Source: Methyloversatilis universalis FAM5 (GTDB taxonomy: Bacteria; Pseudomonadota; Gammaproteobacteria; Burkholderiales; Rhodocyclaceae). Taken from it: a stretch of DNA of 64,000 bases. Below the pieces are notes generated by a model. The model saw nothing but the letters and a program-made list of their open reading frames with translations, searched no databases and was not told the origin of the DNA. Of this stretch, positions 8,598-19,835 are shown in pieces. Position numbers and translations under genes: made by a program. The stretch lies in NCBI RefSeq assembly GCF_000214035.2, contig NZ_AFHG01000031.1, positions 31,886-95,885 of the forward strand, written 5' to 3'. Position 1 is the first letter of the stretch. Every line of letters begins with the position of its first letter.

Positions 8598-8903
8598 GCC
8601 GTCAGGGCAGGCAGCGAGGCCCTTTCCGCGCCGTCTGCCCACCACCGGGCGGCTCCCGGCGCTTGCGGCGCGGGTGTCGGCGGACACCGCCCTCCATGCG
8701 GCGTAAAGTGATCCGGATGCACACGGCGTACCGGTCGCAAGTCGCCGTGCTGCGTGCCTGCCCATGGGGCTGCGGCGGGACGCCGCCTGAACAGGGCGTT
8801 CGCGCTCGCGGACGGTGCTCGTTCTGCATCCACCTGCTGAGGCCGTTGTGAACGACAGAAGGCCGGGGCAGGGCCCCGGCCTTCATGGCTGCAGCCAGCC
8901 GGA
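8598..8903. other. Convergent intergenic region
   Basis: This region lies between two convergent genes and no gene is seen in it. It holds short G+C-rich hairpins (for example GCGGCG/CGCCGC at 8772-8786) and a strong terminator at 8859-8883. Confidence 0.5.
8859..8883 (-). terminator. Strong hairpin terminator, possibly bidirectional
   Basis: A perfect 11-bp stem (AAGGCCGGGGC with GCCCCGGCCTT) has a 3-base loop. It lies 20 bp beyond the stop of the minus-strand SfnB-like gene. The AA/TT ends make it usable in both directions; no long T-tract follows. Confidence 0.65.
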
Positions 8904-10157
8904 TCAGACGCCCTGGCGAGCCTGGGTGATCTGGTTGTATTCGCCCGGATCGACACCGTTCAGATAGAAATTGCCGACGTGCTGCAGGCGCCAGCGTATC
9001 GGGTCGTGCGTGGTGTGCACGCGTGCGTTGCGCCAGAAGCGGTCGAGGTTCCACTTTTCCAGCGAGCTGCTGGCGCCGAGCAGCGAGAACAGGTCACTGC
9101 CGATCGCAAGCGACGCCTCGTCCGATTTCGCGCGCGCGGTAGCCACCGCGAGGATGAGTTCGGTCGCGAGGTCATGATCGTCCGGTGCGGCGCGGTGCTG
9201 GTCGAACACGTCGGCCGCATAGCGCAGCGTGGCTTCGGCGGCGCGCACCGCGACCGCGTACTGACCGATGCGATTGATGATGAGCGGTTCGTCGGTCGGA
9301 CGCTCGACACCGCTTTCCACCCAGGCGCGGGCGTGCGTGTTCAGATAGTCGATGGCGGCGGCCAGTGCGCCTGACGCGATGCCGGTGTCGATGGCCGCGT
9401 GCAGGATCTGCGGGAAGGTGAGGCCGGTGCGCGGGAAGGGACCCTTGCCGCGCGGCGTCTGGATGGACGGGTCGACCTCGACGTTGTCGAACAGCACCGT
9501 GCCGCTGACCGAGTGGCGCTGGCCGTAGGCGTGCCAGTCGTCGAGCGCGGTGACGCCCGGCGCGTGACGCGACACCAGCGCGCCACCCGGCGTGCCGTCG
9601 GCGCCGCGGGCCGAAACCGAAATCCAGTCTGCGAGGTAGGAACCGGTGGCGTAGAACTTTGCGCCATTGAGGCGCAGCGTGCCGTCGGCGTCGGTCTCGA
9701 GGCGGGTCTTCTGGTCGAACTTGTTCTTGCCGCCCACCTCCGCCAGCGCATTGCCCAGCCGCTTGCCGGCCAGCAGTTCGCGCGAGAAGAAGGCGCGCAC
9801 GTCTTCGGATTCGGCATTGACCAGTCCGCGCGCCATCACGTGATGGATCTGCAGGATCTGGCCCACGCCGCCATCGGCGGCGGAAATGATGCGCACGGTG
9901 TCGACAATGGTCTTGACCGATGCACCCAGGCCGCCATATTCCGGGCGCACCGATATGCCGGTGAGGCCGGAGGTGGACAGCAGCTCGGCCTGGCGTACCG
10001 GCAGCTGCTTCTCGCTGGCCGGGTCGCGCGCCAGTTCGGCGATGATGGCAGCAGCGGCGTGGGCGGCGCGTATGGCCTCCTCTTCGCTGCGGATGATGGT
10101 GACGGCGCGTGCGGGATCGGCAGCGGCCGGTGCCCTGATTTCGGAAACGTGGCTCAT
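8904..10157 (-). CDS. sfnB: SfnB-like sulfur-acquisition oxidoreductase (acyl-CoA dehydrogenase fold)
   Basis: A 417-residue flavoprotein of the acyl-CoA dehydrogenase superfamily, in the SfnB/DszC-like branch tied to sulfur starvation. The layout is an N-terminal helical domain (ELLSTSGLTGISVRPEYGG), a central beta domain (KFYATGSYLADWISVSA, then the DDWHAYGQRHSVSGTV segment), and a C-terminal helical bundle. The bundle ends FWRNARVHTTHDPIRWRL, typical of DszC/SfnB-type flavin monooxygenases rather than beta-oxidation enzymes. Expected role: FMNH2-dependent oxidation of a sulfur compound before desulfonation. It lies 79 bp downstream of a TonB receptor gene on the same strand, with a terminator between them, so expression may depend on read-through. 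The sfnB symbol is by family likeness. Confidence 0.75.
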   Translation of the reverse strand: MSHVSEIRAPAAADPARAVTIIRSEEEAIRAAHAAAAIIAELARDPASEKQLPVRQAELLSTSGLTGISVRPEYGGLGASVKTIVDTVRIISAADGGVGQILQIHHVMARGLVNAESEDVRAFFSRELLAGKRLGNALAEVGGKNKFDQKTRLETDADGTLRLNGAKFYATGSYLADWISVSARGADGTPGGALVSRHAPGVTALDDWHAYGQRHSVSGTVLFDNVEVDPSIQTPRGKGPFPRTGLTFPQILHAAIDTGIASGALAAAIDYLNTHARAWVESGVERPTDEPLIINRIGQYAVAVRAAEATLRYAADVFDQHRAAPDDHDLATELILAVATARAKSDEASLAIGSDLFSLLGASSSLEKWNLDRFWRNARVHTTHDPIRWRLQHVGNFYLNGVDPGEYNQITQARQGV

Positions 10158-10182
10158 CGCATGTCCTGTCGTATGGGGGAAG

Positions 10183-10213
10183 GAAAAATGCGGACAGCCG
10201 CAGGGCTGTCCGC
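10183..10213 (-). terminator. Rho-independent terminator after TonB receptor
   Basis: On the minus strand a perfect 10-bp stem (GCGGACAGCC with GGCTGTCCGC, loop CTGC) is followed by ATTTTTCC. It lies 23 bp after the receptor stop and before the SfnB-like gene. Partial termination would lower the level of the downstream gene. Confidence 0.8.
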
Positions 10214-10236
10214 GTCAGCGGGGATGGACTGTCCGC

Positions 10237-12477
<2,241 letters not shown>

Positions 12478-12563
12478 GGGGAGCTTCTTCCTGTCTTGAA
12501 ATGTCTGGCCCGCGTCGTCATCGCCGGGTGGTCCCGGTGCGCGCGCAGGTCGCCCGCCTGCCT

Positions 12564-12580
12564 TGCATGTCGCGTGCCAT
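12564..12580 (-). promoter_or_regulatory. Candidate sigma-54 promoter for TonB receptor
   Basis: On the minus strand ATGGCACGCGACATGCA matches TTGGCACG-N4-TTGCA at all defined positions except the first and the first base of TTGCA. GG and GC are separated by exactly 10 bases. It lies 87 bp upstream of the receptor start at 12477. Confidence 0.68.
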
Positions 12581-12785
12581 GCGGAAAACACGTCGGCATG
12601 CGCGTTTCGGGTACTTCGGTGCGCAGTGGTGCGCACCGGCTGCGCGCGCTCGGTGGAAATTTCGGCAGCCCTGTCGGCTTGGGCGCAGCGCGACGGGTGC
12701 CGTCGTGCGCGACCGAGGTCGACGGTCCGGCGCCGGCCGGTCATTTGCGCCGATGCCGTGCGCAGCCGGCGTCGGCACAAGGCGG

Positions 12786-12802
12786 ATGGCATGAATGCTG
12801 CT
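12786..12802 (+). promoter_or_regulatory. Candidate sigma-54 promoter for LLM gene
   Basis: ATGGCATGAATGCTGCT has GG (12788-12789) and GC (12800-12801) at the correct 10-base spacing. TGGCA and TGC match the consensus. It lies 56 bp upstream of the LLM gene start at 12858. Confidence 0.55.
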
Positions 12803-12857
12803 GAAGTAGGCGTTCCCGATTCATCAAGCACACGGCACAGAAAAGGACCGTCCACTC

Positions 12858-14054
12858 ATGTCGATCAAGCTGCTCTGGTATCTCACCGCACCCGATGGCC
12901 CTTACCCCTGGGATCCGAAAGGCCGCTGGAAAACCGATTTCCGCCATCTCGAACAGCTCGCGGTCACCATCGACCGCCTCGGCTATTACGGCGCGTTGCT
13001 GGGCACCAGCGCCAATGAAAGCCTGGTGGTCGCTTCCGCCCTCATTTCGGCGACCGAGCGCATGCGCTTCCTCGTCGCCCAGCATCCGGGCGAACTGTCG
13101 CCGGCGGTGCTGGCCAAGTACGCGCAGACCTTCGACGCGTTCTCCAACGGGCGCCTGCTGTTCAACGTGATCAACGGCAACGATGCCGGGCTGGCTGCGC
13201 TGGGCGTGCATTACCCGCACGACGAGCGCTACGACTTCAGCCGCGAATACTGGGACGCCTTCCGGCGTGTCTATGCCGGCGACACCAGCGGTTACGACGG
13301 CAAGTTCGTGAAGCTGGCACCGCGCAGCAGTGGCCCGAGCCCGATGGGTACCTGGAACCCGCCGACCCAGCTGCCGGGCATACCGCTGTGGGGCGCAGGC
13401 ACGTCGCCTGCCGGTGTCGCTCACTCGGTCGAACTGCTGGATGTCTATCTGAGCTTTGCCAACACGCCGCCGCTGCTGGGCGACAAGTTCCGCCGCGTCG
13501 GCGCCGAGGCGGCAAAGATCGGCCGCACGCTGGAATATGGCACCCGCCTGCAGGTGATCGTGCGGGAAACCGAGGAGGAGGCCTGGGCGCAGGCCGAGTG
13601 GTTCCTGAGCAAGTCCTCGGTCGAGCACGCACGCCGTTCCGCCGAGCGCCAGCTGCCGCCGGGCGTGACGCTCGAGAACTACAGAAGCGACAACCCCATC
13701 ATCCAGAAGAACGTCGACACCCTGCTGTCAGGCCGCCTGCCCAGTGCGAAGGACCTGGAAATCTATCCGAACGTGTGGGTGGGGCCGGCCTGGTTCGGTT
13801 TCGACATTCTCGGTCCGGCATCCGGCACCACGCTGGTCGGCAGTGCCGAAAACGTCGCCGCCCGCCTGCGCGAATACGAGGCGCAGGGCACCAACGCCTT
13901 CATCCTGTCCGGCTGGCCGCTGATCGACGAGGCGCACCGGGTCGCCGACCTGCTGTTCCCGCTGCTCGATCTCGATCATGGCTTCGATGTGCCTTCGCTC
14001 GGGGTACAGGCGAAGCCGCGTCTGGCCCCGCCGCCGAAAGCTGCGGCCGCCTGA
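12858..14054 (+). CDS. LLM-class flavin-dependent monooxygenase (SsuD-like)
   Basis: A 398-residue cytoplasmic FMNH2-dependent monooxygenase. The ATG follows an AAAAGGA ribosome site. The N-terminal IKLLWYLTAPDG strand, the FSNGRLLFNVINGND barrel segment, the HYPHDERYDF helix and the C-terminal NVAARLREYEAQGTNAF segment identify the luciferase-like superfamily. It is a close paralogue of the gene at 17048, equal in length. In the GTRLQVIVRETEEEAW segment the catalytic-region arginine is kept while the SsuD histidine is Gln, shared by both paralogues, so the pair forms its own subgroup. It appears to be a single-gene transcript: a sigma-54-like promoter before it and a Rho-independent terminator after it. 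Confidence 0.87.
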   Translation: MSIKLLWYLTAPDGPYPWDPKGRWKTDFRHLEQLAVTIDRLGYYGALLGTSANESLVVASALISATERMRFLVAQHPGELSPAVLAKYAQTFDAFSNGRLLFNVINGNDAGLAALGVHYPHDERYDFSREYWDAFRRVYAGDTSGYDGKFVKLAPRSSGPSPMGTWNPPTQLPGIPLWGAGTSPAGVAHSVELLDVYLSFANTPPLLGDKFRRVGAEAAKIGRTLEYGTRLQVIVRETEEEAWAQAEWFLSKSSVEHARRSAERQLPPGVTLENYRSDNPIIQKNVDTLLSGRLPSAKDLEIYPNVWVGPAWFGFDILGPASGTTLVGSAENVAARLREYEAQGTNAFILSGWPLIDEAHRVADLLFPLLDLDHGFDVPSLGVQAKPRLAPPPKAAAA

Positions 14055-14074
14055 TTGCAGGTCACTCCGCGATG

Positions 14075-14114
14075 ACGGCGTCCGGTGCATGCATCGGGCG
14101 CCGTTTTTCTTTCT
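14075..14114 (+). terminator. Rho-independent terminator
   Basis: ACGGCGTCCG (14075-14084) pairs with CGGGCGCCGT (14095-14104) through ten positions including one G-T pair. The loop is GTGCATGCAT. A T-rich run (TTTTCTTTCT) follows. It lies 20 bp after the LLM gene stop. Confidence 0.8.
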
Positions 14115-14263
14115 GGCGCCGTCGGTGATCGCCGGACAAGGGTGCCGATTTCACGACAGCGCGCTGCGACCGGGTGTGCGCAGCGGGCCGGTCCGCTGCC
14201 GAATACGCCGCAGGGTTTGATGGCTGCAGACATCAAATTCCTTGTCCGGAGCGGGTTTCCGGG

Positions 14264-14280
14264 GTGGCACGCCTTCTGCT
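14264..14280 (+). promoter_or_regulatory. Candidate sigma-54 promoter for TonB receptor operon
   Basis: GTGGCACGCCTTCTGCT carries a perfect TGGCACG block, GG-N10-GC spacing and CTGC at -12. It lies 107 bp before the receptor start at 14387. A perfect dyad (14216-14237) sits 26 bp upstream. Confidence 0.68.
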
Positions 14281-14386
14281 GAACAGGGTCGGGTCCTGTT
14301 CCGGCAGGAAAAGCGAATACGCCGCCGCCAGAGCGGTGTGTCCAACGGTCCGCGCTGTGCGGACATTGAAGGAAAGACGTCCGATC

Positions 14387-17023
14387 ATGAAGAATTCCAG
14401 ACAGATTCCCGTGCGCATCAAGCCCTTGCCGGCGCTGATCGCCTCGTTCGCATTCGCGTCGTCGGCTGCCGTGGTGCACGCGGCCGATGCGGTGCCCGCC
14501 GCACCGTCGTCCGAAGCGGTGCAGGACAGCGATCTGCCCACGGTCACCGTCAAGGGTGCGGCCGGTGACCGCAAGACCGCGGTGCTGCCCACCCGCCCGC
14601 AGGGCGCGATCTACGGCACCGAAGGCGCGGTGGTCGACACCCCGCGCTCGGTGTCGCAGATCAACGCCGAACAGCTGGGCAGCGACCCGATCCGCACCGC
14701 CGACGATCTGGTGAAGTACGCGCCGGGCATCACCCGCGGCGGCGGCCAGAACGTGTCGATCGCGCCGCAGATCCGAGGCCAGAACACCGAGGTGTTCCAG
14801 GACGGCCAGCGCGGCTACAACGTGCGCCACCCGACCAATTTCAACGCCTATGAAGGCGCGGACATCGTGGCCGGTTCGTCATCGGTGGTGTTCGGGCCGA
14901 GCAGCTCCAGCGGCGGCTACATCAATTACCTGAGCAAACTGCCCAGCTTCGAAAAGCCGCTCACCACGGTCAGCGGCCTGTTCGGCGCGTGGGCGCCGCG
15001 CGGCGAATCGTGGAAGCAGGCCCGTCTCACCTTCGATACCACGGCGCCGATCAACGACACGACCGCCTATCGCGTGAGCATCACCGGCCAGCGTGCCGAC
15101 GACTACTTCGACAACGTCAAGAACAACTTCAACGCCTTCTACGGCGCGCTGGCCTTCAAGCCGCGCAACGACCTGCGCATCGACTGGAACGCGAGCTACG
15201 ACGATTACTACGACTTCAACGTCACTCACGGCTGGAACCGTGTGACCCAGCAGCTGGTGGACAGCGGCGGCAAGCAGTACGCGGCCGGCCGCGCCACGCC
15301 GCTGATCCGCATCGGTGGCACCGTCTATTCGCCGGTCTACAACACCGCAGGCGTCGCCGGCTGGCAGACCCGCACCCGCAACGCCCAGGGCCAGTACATC
15401 GCCAACCCGGCGCTGGTCGCGCGGCCGGGCGGGGCCGGCACGGTGGTGGGCTGGGTGTATGACCCGAATGCGCCCGGCAACCGGCTGGCTGCCATTTCGC
15501 CGGCCCAGTCCGGCCGCGAGGAGGACAAGAACACCGCCACCCGGCTCACGTCGCAGCTGCGGGTGGCGTGGGATCTGTCGCCGAAATGGTCTCTGCGCAA
15601 CAGCACTTTCTACGAGCGCTCGGCGGACACCGGCGATTCGGTCGGGTCTTTCCTGTCTCAGTTCGACGACAAGATTTTCGAGAACCGGCTGGAGCTGCGC
15701 GGCAAGCATGCCTTCGATCTGGGCGGCATCAAGCTCACCAACGACAGCAACACCGGTGTCACCTACCGGCGCGAGAGCTACCAGACGCTGGCCGCCAACA
15801 ACAGTTTCAACATCAATCCGTATGACCTGACGCTGGACCCCAGCCTGAAGACGCCGGGCGGCCTGTACGGCCTGCCGCTGCAGAGCGGCGCGTCCGGCTC
15901 GTGGATCGGCACCACCGCGGCGCGGTCCGCCGGCAACCCGGCCACGCTGGTGGTGAATTCGCCTTACTTCGGCCTGCTCAACATTCCGGCCATGTTCCCG
16001 GCCGGCAACGGGCTGTACGCCGAAATCGGCGGTACGCCGGGCGCGAGCTACACCTCCGAGGGCCGCTGGACCACCGCCAGCTTCTTCACCCAGCACAACC
16101 TGCTGTTCAACGAACGCTTCGGCCTGAACATCGGCGGCAACGCGAGCTTCATCGACGCACGCATCCGCAACCCGCTGGGTCCGGACCGTTCGGATTCCGA
16201 GGGCTTCTACCTGCCCAGCTATCAGGCCAGCGTGTATTACAAGCCCACGGTCGACAGTTCGGTGTATTTCACGCTGGACCGCTCGACCGCGCTGAATACC
16301 GGCGGCTTCGCCAACGTGCTGACCTGGGGCGGCCTGTCCGTTGCCGGCGACTACCGCAACAAGCTCAATCCGCTGGCCTTCGAGAGCAAGAGCGAACTGA
16401 AGGAGCTGGGGGTGAAGGCCGACCTCATTCCGAACAAGCTGTTCGCGTCGCTGGCCGGCTTCTACCAGACCCGCGACACCTCGCCGGACACCAACGGCAA
16501 CATGCACCAGCTCAAGGTGCGCGGCGTGGAGTCGGCCATCCGCTTCCAGCCTGACCGCCACATCAGTTCCGGCCTGAACCTGACCTGGATCGATGCCTGG
16601 TACACCTCCATCATCCCGGCCGGCTTCTCGCCCTTCGGCTTCTATGCCGACAACGCCACCGTGTGGGGCGACAGCAACCGGCTGAACGGCCGCACCGCCG
16701 GCCGCTACGACGCCGCCGGCATTCCGGCCTATTCGCTGACCGGCTTCGTCGACTACCGCTTCGACAACGGCTTCGGCGTCGAGGTGGTGGCGTGGTGGAC
16801 CAGCAAGTGGGCGACCAATCTGAGCAAGACCGTCACCGTGCCGGACCAGTACAACGTCGATGTGTCGCTGTACTACCGCGCGCCGAAGTGGAATGCCGCG
16901 CTGCGCTTCCTGAACGTGACCGACCAGCTGAACTTCTCCAACGGCCTGGCCGGTTCCACCACCGAATTCCTGCAGCCGACGCGCCCGTTCAGCGTGCTGG
17001 CGCAGTTCTCCTATTCGCTGTAA
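14387..17023 (+). CDS. TonB-dependent siderophore-type outer-membrane receptor
   Basis: An 878-residue outer-membrane receptor. The ATG at 14387 follows GAAGGAAAG and begins a signal peptide ending near residue 32 (VVHAAD). A TonB box (PTVTVKG) precedes the plug. The SVSQINAEQLG and GGYINYLSKLP segments place it in the FhuA/FhuE-like 'siderophore receptor' branch of the superfamily. The barrel is long, with an aromatic-rich C-terminus ending FSYSL. Members of this branch are also recruited for non-iron ligands. It is the first gene of a run with an LLM monooxygenase and two Dpp-type binding proteins (17048-21394), so an organosulfur ligand is the better guess. It reads into the next gene after 24 bp. 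Confidence 0.88.
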   Translation: MKNSRQIPVRIKPLPALIASFAFASSAAVVHAADAVPAAPSSEAVQDSDLPTVTVKGAAGDRKTAVLPTRPQGAIYGTEGAVVDTPRSVSQINAEQLGSDPIRTADDLVKYAPGITRGGGQNVSIAPQIRGQNTEVFQDGQRGYNVRHPTNFNAYEGADIVAGSSSVVFGPSSSSGGYINYLSKLPSFEKPLTTVSGLFGAWAPRGESWKQARLTFDTTAPINDTTAYRVSITGQRADDYFDNVKNNFNAFYGALAFKPRNDLRIDWNASYDDYYDFNVTHGWNRVTQQLVDSGGKQYAAGRATPLIRIGGTVYSPVYNTAGVAGWQTRTRNAQGQYIANPALVARPGGAGTVVGWVYDPNAPGNRLAAISPAQSGREEDKNTATRLTSQLRVAWDLSPKWSLRNSTFYERSADTGDSVGSFLSQFDDKIFENRLELRGKHAFDLGGIKLTNDSNTGVTYRRESYQTLAANNSFNINPYDLTLDPSLKTPGGLYGLPLQSGASGSWIGTTAARSAGNPATLVVNSPYFGLLNIPAMFPAGNGLYAEIGGTPGASYTSEGRWTTASFFTQHNLLFNERFGLNIGGNASFIDARIRNPLGPDRSDSEGFYLPSYQASVYYKPTVDSSVYFTLDRSTALNTGGFANVLTWGGLSVAGDYRNKLNPLAFESKSELKELGVKADLIPNKLFASLAGFYQTRDTSPDTNGNMHQLKVRGVESAIRFQPDRHISSGLNLTWIDAWYTSIIPAGFSPFGFYADNATVWGDSNRLNGRTAGRYDAAGIPAYSLTGFVDYRFDNGFGVEVVAWWTSKWATNLSKTVTVPDQYNVDVSLYYRAPKWNAALRFLNVTDQLNFSNGLAGSTTEFLQPTRPFSVLAQFSYSL

Positions 17024-17047
17024 GCCGCTTTCGACGAGGACATCGAC

Positions 17048-18244
17048 ATGGGCATCAAGATTCTCTGGTATCTGACCGCACCCGACGGCACCGTGCCGTG
17101 GGAGCCGCATGGCCGCTGGGCCACCGGTCACGATCATCTGGTCCAGCTGGCGCAGGCCATCGACAAGCTGGGCTACTACGGCGCACTGCTGGCCACCGGC
17201 GGCGACGAGGTGAATGTGCTGGCGTCGTCGGTACTTACCGCGACCAAGCGGATGAAGTTCGTGGCCGCCATTTACCCGGGCCTGATCCAGCCCTTCAAGT
17301 TGGCGCAGATCGCGCAGACCATCCAGCGCTTTTCCGGCGGCCGCCTGATCTACAACGCGGTCAATGGCAACGACCGCATGCTGCCGGCGCAGGGCGTGCA
17401 TTACCCGCACGACGAACGCTACGACTACAGCTGGGAATACTGGGACGCCTTCCGCCAGCAATACGCCGGCAGCAGCGCCGGTTACGACGGCAAGTACATC
17501 AAGATCGCGCCGCGCCCCAATGTCGCGGCCGGCAGCACGCGCGGCGGTCCGGCGCAGGCCAGTCAGGGCCACTTCCCGATCTGGGGCGCCGGCACTTCGC
17601 CGGCCGGCGTGGCGCATTCGGTCAAGCTGCTCGACCTCTACCTGAGCTTCGCCGACACGCCGCAGCGCCTGGGAGACAAGTTCCGCCGCGTCGGCGCCGA
17701 GGCGGCCAAGCTGGGCCGCACGCTGGAATTCGGCACCCGGCTGCAGATCATCGTGCGCGAAACCGAGCAGGAGGCCTGGGATTACGCGCAGTACCTGGTC
17801 GATAACACCTCGGTCGAGTACGCGATCCAGTCGATCGAACGCCAGCTGCCGCCGGGCGAAACACTGGAGAGCTACCGGAGCGACAACCCGCAGGTGCAGA
17901 AGAATCTGGAGGCCATCAAGGCCGGCCGCCTGCCGCCGGCGCGCGACTACGAAATCTATCCGAACATCTGGACTGGTCCGGCGCTGCACGGCTTCAACGT
18001 GCTTGGTCCGCTGTCCGGCACCACGCTGGTGGGCAGCGCGGAAAACGTCGCTGCGCGCATCCGCGAGTTCCAGGCGCAGGGTGTGGGCGCTTTCATCCTG
18101 TCCGGCTGGCCGCTGATCGAGGAGGCGCACCGGGTGGCCGACCTGCTGTTCCCGCTGCTCGATCTCGATCACGGCTTCGAGGTGCCGGTGCTCAATCCGT
18201 CCCGCCGTCGCGACGTGACCGCGTCGCTGCGCAGCGCTGCCTGA
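17048..18244 (+). CDS. LLM-class flavin-dependent monooxygenase (SsuD-like)
   Basis: A 398-residue paralogue of the enzyme at 12858, with the same length, the same opening (IKILWYLTAPDGT), the same HYPHDERYDYSWEYWDAF helix and the same C-terminal NVAARIREFQAQG block. The Arg-x-Gln replacement of the SsuD Arg-x-His pair (GTRLQIIVRETEQEAW) is shared with the 12858 product. The coding sequence begins 24 bp after the TonB receptor and ends 13 bp before a binding-protein gene, clearly within one operon. It is expected to oxidise the compound imported by these transporters using reduced flavin. The substrate is unknown; an organosulfur compound is inferred from context. Confidence 0.87.
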   Translation: MGIKILWYLTAPDGTVPWEPHGRWATGHDHLVQLAQAIDKLGYYGALLATGGDEVNVLASSVLTATKRMKFVAAIYPGLIQPFKLAQIAQTIQRFSGGRLIYNAVNGNDRMLPAQGVHYPHDERYDYSWEYWDAFRQQYAGSSAGYDGKYIKIAPRPNVAAGSTRGGPAQASQGHFPIWGAGTSPAGVAHSVKLLDLYLSFADTPQRLGDKFRRVGAEAAKLGRTLEFGTRLQIIVRETEQEAWDYAQYLVDNTSVEYAIQSIERQLPPGETLESYRSDNPQVQKNLEAIKAGRLPPARDYEIYPNIWTGPALHGFNVLGPLSGTTLVGSAENVAARIREFQAQGVGAFILSGWPLIEEAHRVADLLFPLLDLDHGFEVPVLNPSRRRDVTASLRSAA

Positions 18245-18257
18245 GCCGGAGGCCGTC

Positions 18258-19835
18258 ATGTCCGATCGCATGGACCGCCGACGTTTCCTGCTCACCGGCA
18301 CCGCAGCGTTGGGTGCGTCGCTGCTGGCGGGCTGCGGCCGCGACGACAGACCGGCTTCGCGACCGGATGTCGCGTCAGCGCCCGGTGATGCCACGCCGCG
18401 TCGCGGCGGCCGGCTGCGCCTGGGCATCATCGACGGCGACCAGGCCGGCAATCTCGATGTGCACAAGCCGGCAGGCACCGGCAGCGTCATCCGCGGTTTT
18501 GCGCTGTATTCCAAGCTGTGGGAATGGACGCCGGACATGACGCCGACGCTGGCGCTGGCCGAAGAGGCCGAAGTCAGCCCGGACGCCACGCACTGGACGC
18601 TGCGGCTCAGGCCCGGACTGGAGTTTCACCACGGCAAGACCATTTCGGCCGATGACGTGGTGTTTTCCATCCTGCGGCTGACCGACCCGGAACTGGCGTC
18701 GCCCTATGCCGGGCTGGTGTCGGCCGTCGACCGCAGCCGGGTGGTGAAGCTGGACGACCGCACGGTGCGGGTGCATTTCAAGGAAGGGCGCGGCTTCGTG
18801 CCGCTGCCGGACACCTGGGTCAATTTCGGCGGCATCGTGCCGACCGACTACCACCCGGTCACCAATCCGGTGGGTGCCGGCCCGTACCGGCTGAAGGAAT
18901 TCCTGCCCGGGCGGCGCTCGCTGTTCGTGCGTTTCGACAACTACTTCAAGCCGGGCCAGCCCTACGCCGACGAAATCGAAATCATCGATTTCAAGGACCA
19001 GACCTCGCGCCTGGCCGCGCTGCAGAACGGCCAGATCGATCTCGCCAACGCGATCTCGCCCGAGCACGTGCCGCTGCTCGAACGCGACCCGCGCGCCTCG
19101 GTGCTGGTGTCGGAAACCTATGGCTGGCAGTCCTTCGACATGAATCTGTCGAAACCGCCCTTTGACGACATCCGGGTGCGCCAGGCCTTCCGGCTGCTGG
19201 CCGACCGCGAGGATCTGGTGAAGCGCGCACTGAACGGGCAGGGCCGCATCGCCAACGACCTGTATTCACCGCAGGACCCGGCGTTCAACCACGACATTCC
19301 GCAGCGCCGGCAGGACCTCGAGCAGGCACGTGCGCTGCTGAAGGCGGCGGGGCAGGAGAATCTGACGGTGGACCTGATCGCCAGCGCGGCCGGTACCAAT
19401 GCCGCGCTGGTGTTCGCCGAACAGGCCCGCCGCGTCGGCGTCACGCTGAACGTGAAGAAGGTGGATGCCGCCACTTTCGGCAGCCCGCAGCGGCTGCAGT
19501 GGCCGATCAGTACCGGCGGCACGCTGGGCCAGTCCTTCCTGTCGACCGCGCTGCACATCGATGCGCCGAGCGCGGTGTCGAACAAGACGCAGTTCTACGA
19601 CGGCCGCTTCGGTGAACTGTTCGCCCAGGCGCTGGCACAGCCTGACCTCTCGCTTCGCCGCCCGCTCATCCACGAGGCGCAGCAGATCCAGCACGAACGG
19701 GGCGGCCTGCTGATCTGGGGCTTCGCCAACACGCTGGATGGCATTTCGCGTCGGGTCGGCGGGGCCGAAGCCGAACATTCGCACTTCCCGACCTGGCGGT
19801 TCGACAAGCTGTGGCTGCGTGGAGACGCCGCGTGA
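18258..19835 (+). CDS. Dpp/Opp-type ABC substrate-binding lipoprotein (Tat signal), copy 1
   Basis: A 525-residue extracytoplasmic binding protein (SBP family 5). The N-terminus combines a twin-arginine motif (DRRRFLLTG) with a lipobox LLAGC, so Cys26 should be lipidated after Tat export. The mature part starts with RRGGRLRLGIIDGDQAGNLD. Family-5 hallmarks are HHGKTISADDVVFSILRL, GAGPYRLKEFLPG and SFDMNLSKPPFDD. It is a close tandem duplicate of the next gene. The ligand is unknown; Dpp/Opp-type proteins bind peptides, nickel, glutathione and other small molecules. It lies in an operon with a TonB receptor and an LLM monooxygenase. No permease is directly attached; the nearest set begins at 23646. 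Confidence 0.87.
   Translation: MSDRMDRRRFLLTGTAALGASLLAGCGRDDRPASRPDVASAPGDATPRRGGRLRLGIIDGDQAGNLDVHKPAGTGSVIRGFALYSKLWEWTPDMTPTLALAEEAEVSPDATHWTLRLRPGLEFHHGKTISADDVVFSILRLTDPELASPYAGLVSAVDRSRVVKLDDRTVRVHFKEGRGFVPLPDTWVNFGGIVPTDYHPVTNPVGAGPYRLKEFLPGRRSLFVRFDNYFKPGQPYADEIEIIDFKDQTSRLAALQNGQIDLANAISPEHVPLLERDPRASVLVSETYGWQSFDMNLSKPPFDDIRVRQAFRLLADREDLVKRALNGQGRIANDLYSPQDPAFNHDIPQRRQDLEQARALLKAAGQENLTVDLIASAAGTNAALVFAEQARRVGVTLNVKKVDAATFGSPQRLQWPISTGGTLGQSFLSTALHIDAPSAVSNKTQFYDGRFGELFAQALAQPDLSLRRPLIHEAQQIQHERGGLLIWGFANTLDGISRRVGGAEAEHSHFPTWRFDKLWLRGDAA

Larger units (their letters stand above)
12478..12857. other. Divergent promoter region
   Basis: A 380-bp region between the divergent TonB receptor and LLM monooxygenase genes. 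It holds no gene. It contains two sigma-54-like sites, one facing each way (12564-12580 minus, 12786-12802 plus), with roughly 200 bp between them. That space includes the palindrome GGTGCGCACC near 12628-12637. Confidence 0.6.
14055..14386. other. Intergenic region with terminator and promoter
   Basis: The 332-bp gap contains the terminator of the preceding gene (14075-14114) and a perfect 7-bp inverted repeat at 14216-14237 (TTTGATG, 8-base spacer, CATCAAA). It also has a second dyad CGCTGCG/CGCAGCG (14162-14168 and 14179-14185) and a sigma-54-like site at 14264-14280. No gene is seen. The dyads are candidate activator sites. Confidence 0.5.

Noticed and set aside
14879-18589. A 1,236-residue minus-strand open frame across a TonB receptor, an LLM gene and a binding-protein gene
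   Set aside because: It spans three clear genes on the opposite strand with good motifs and has no recognisable domain.
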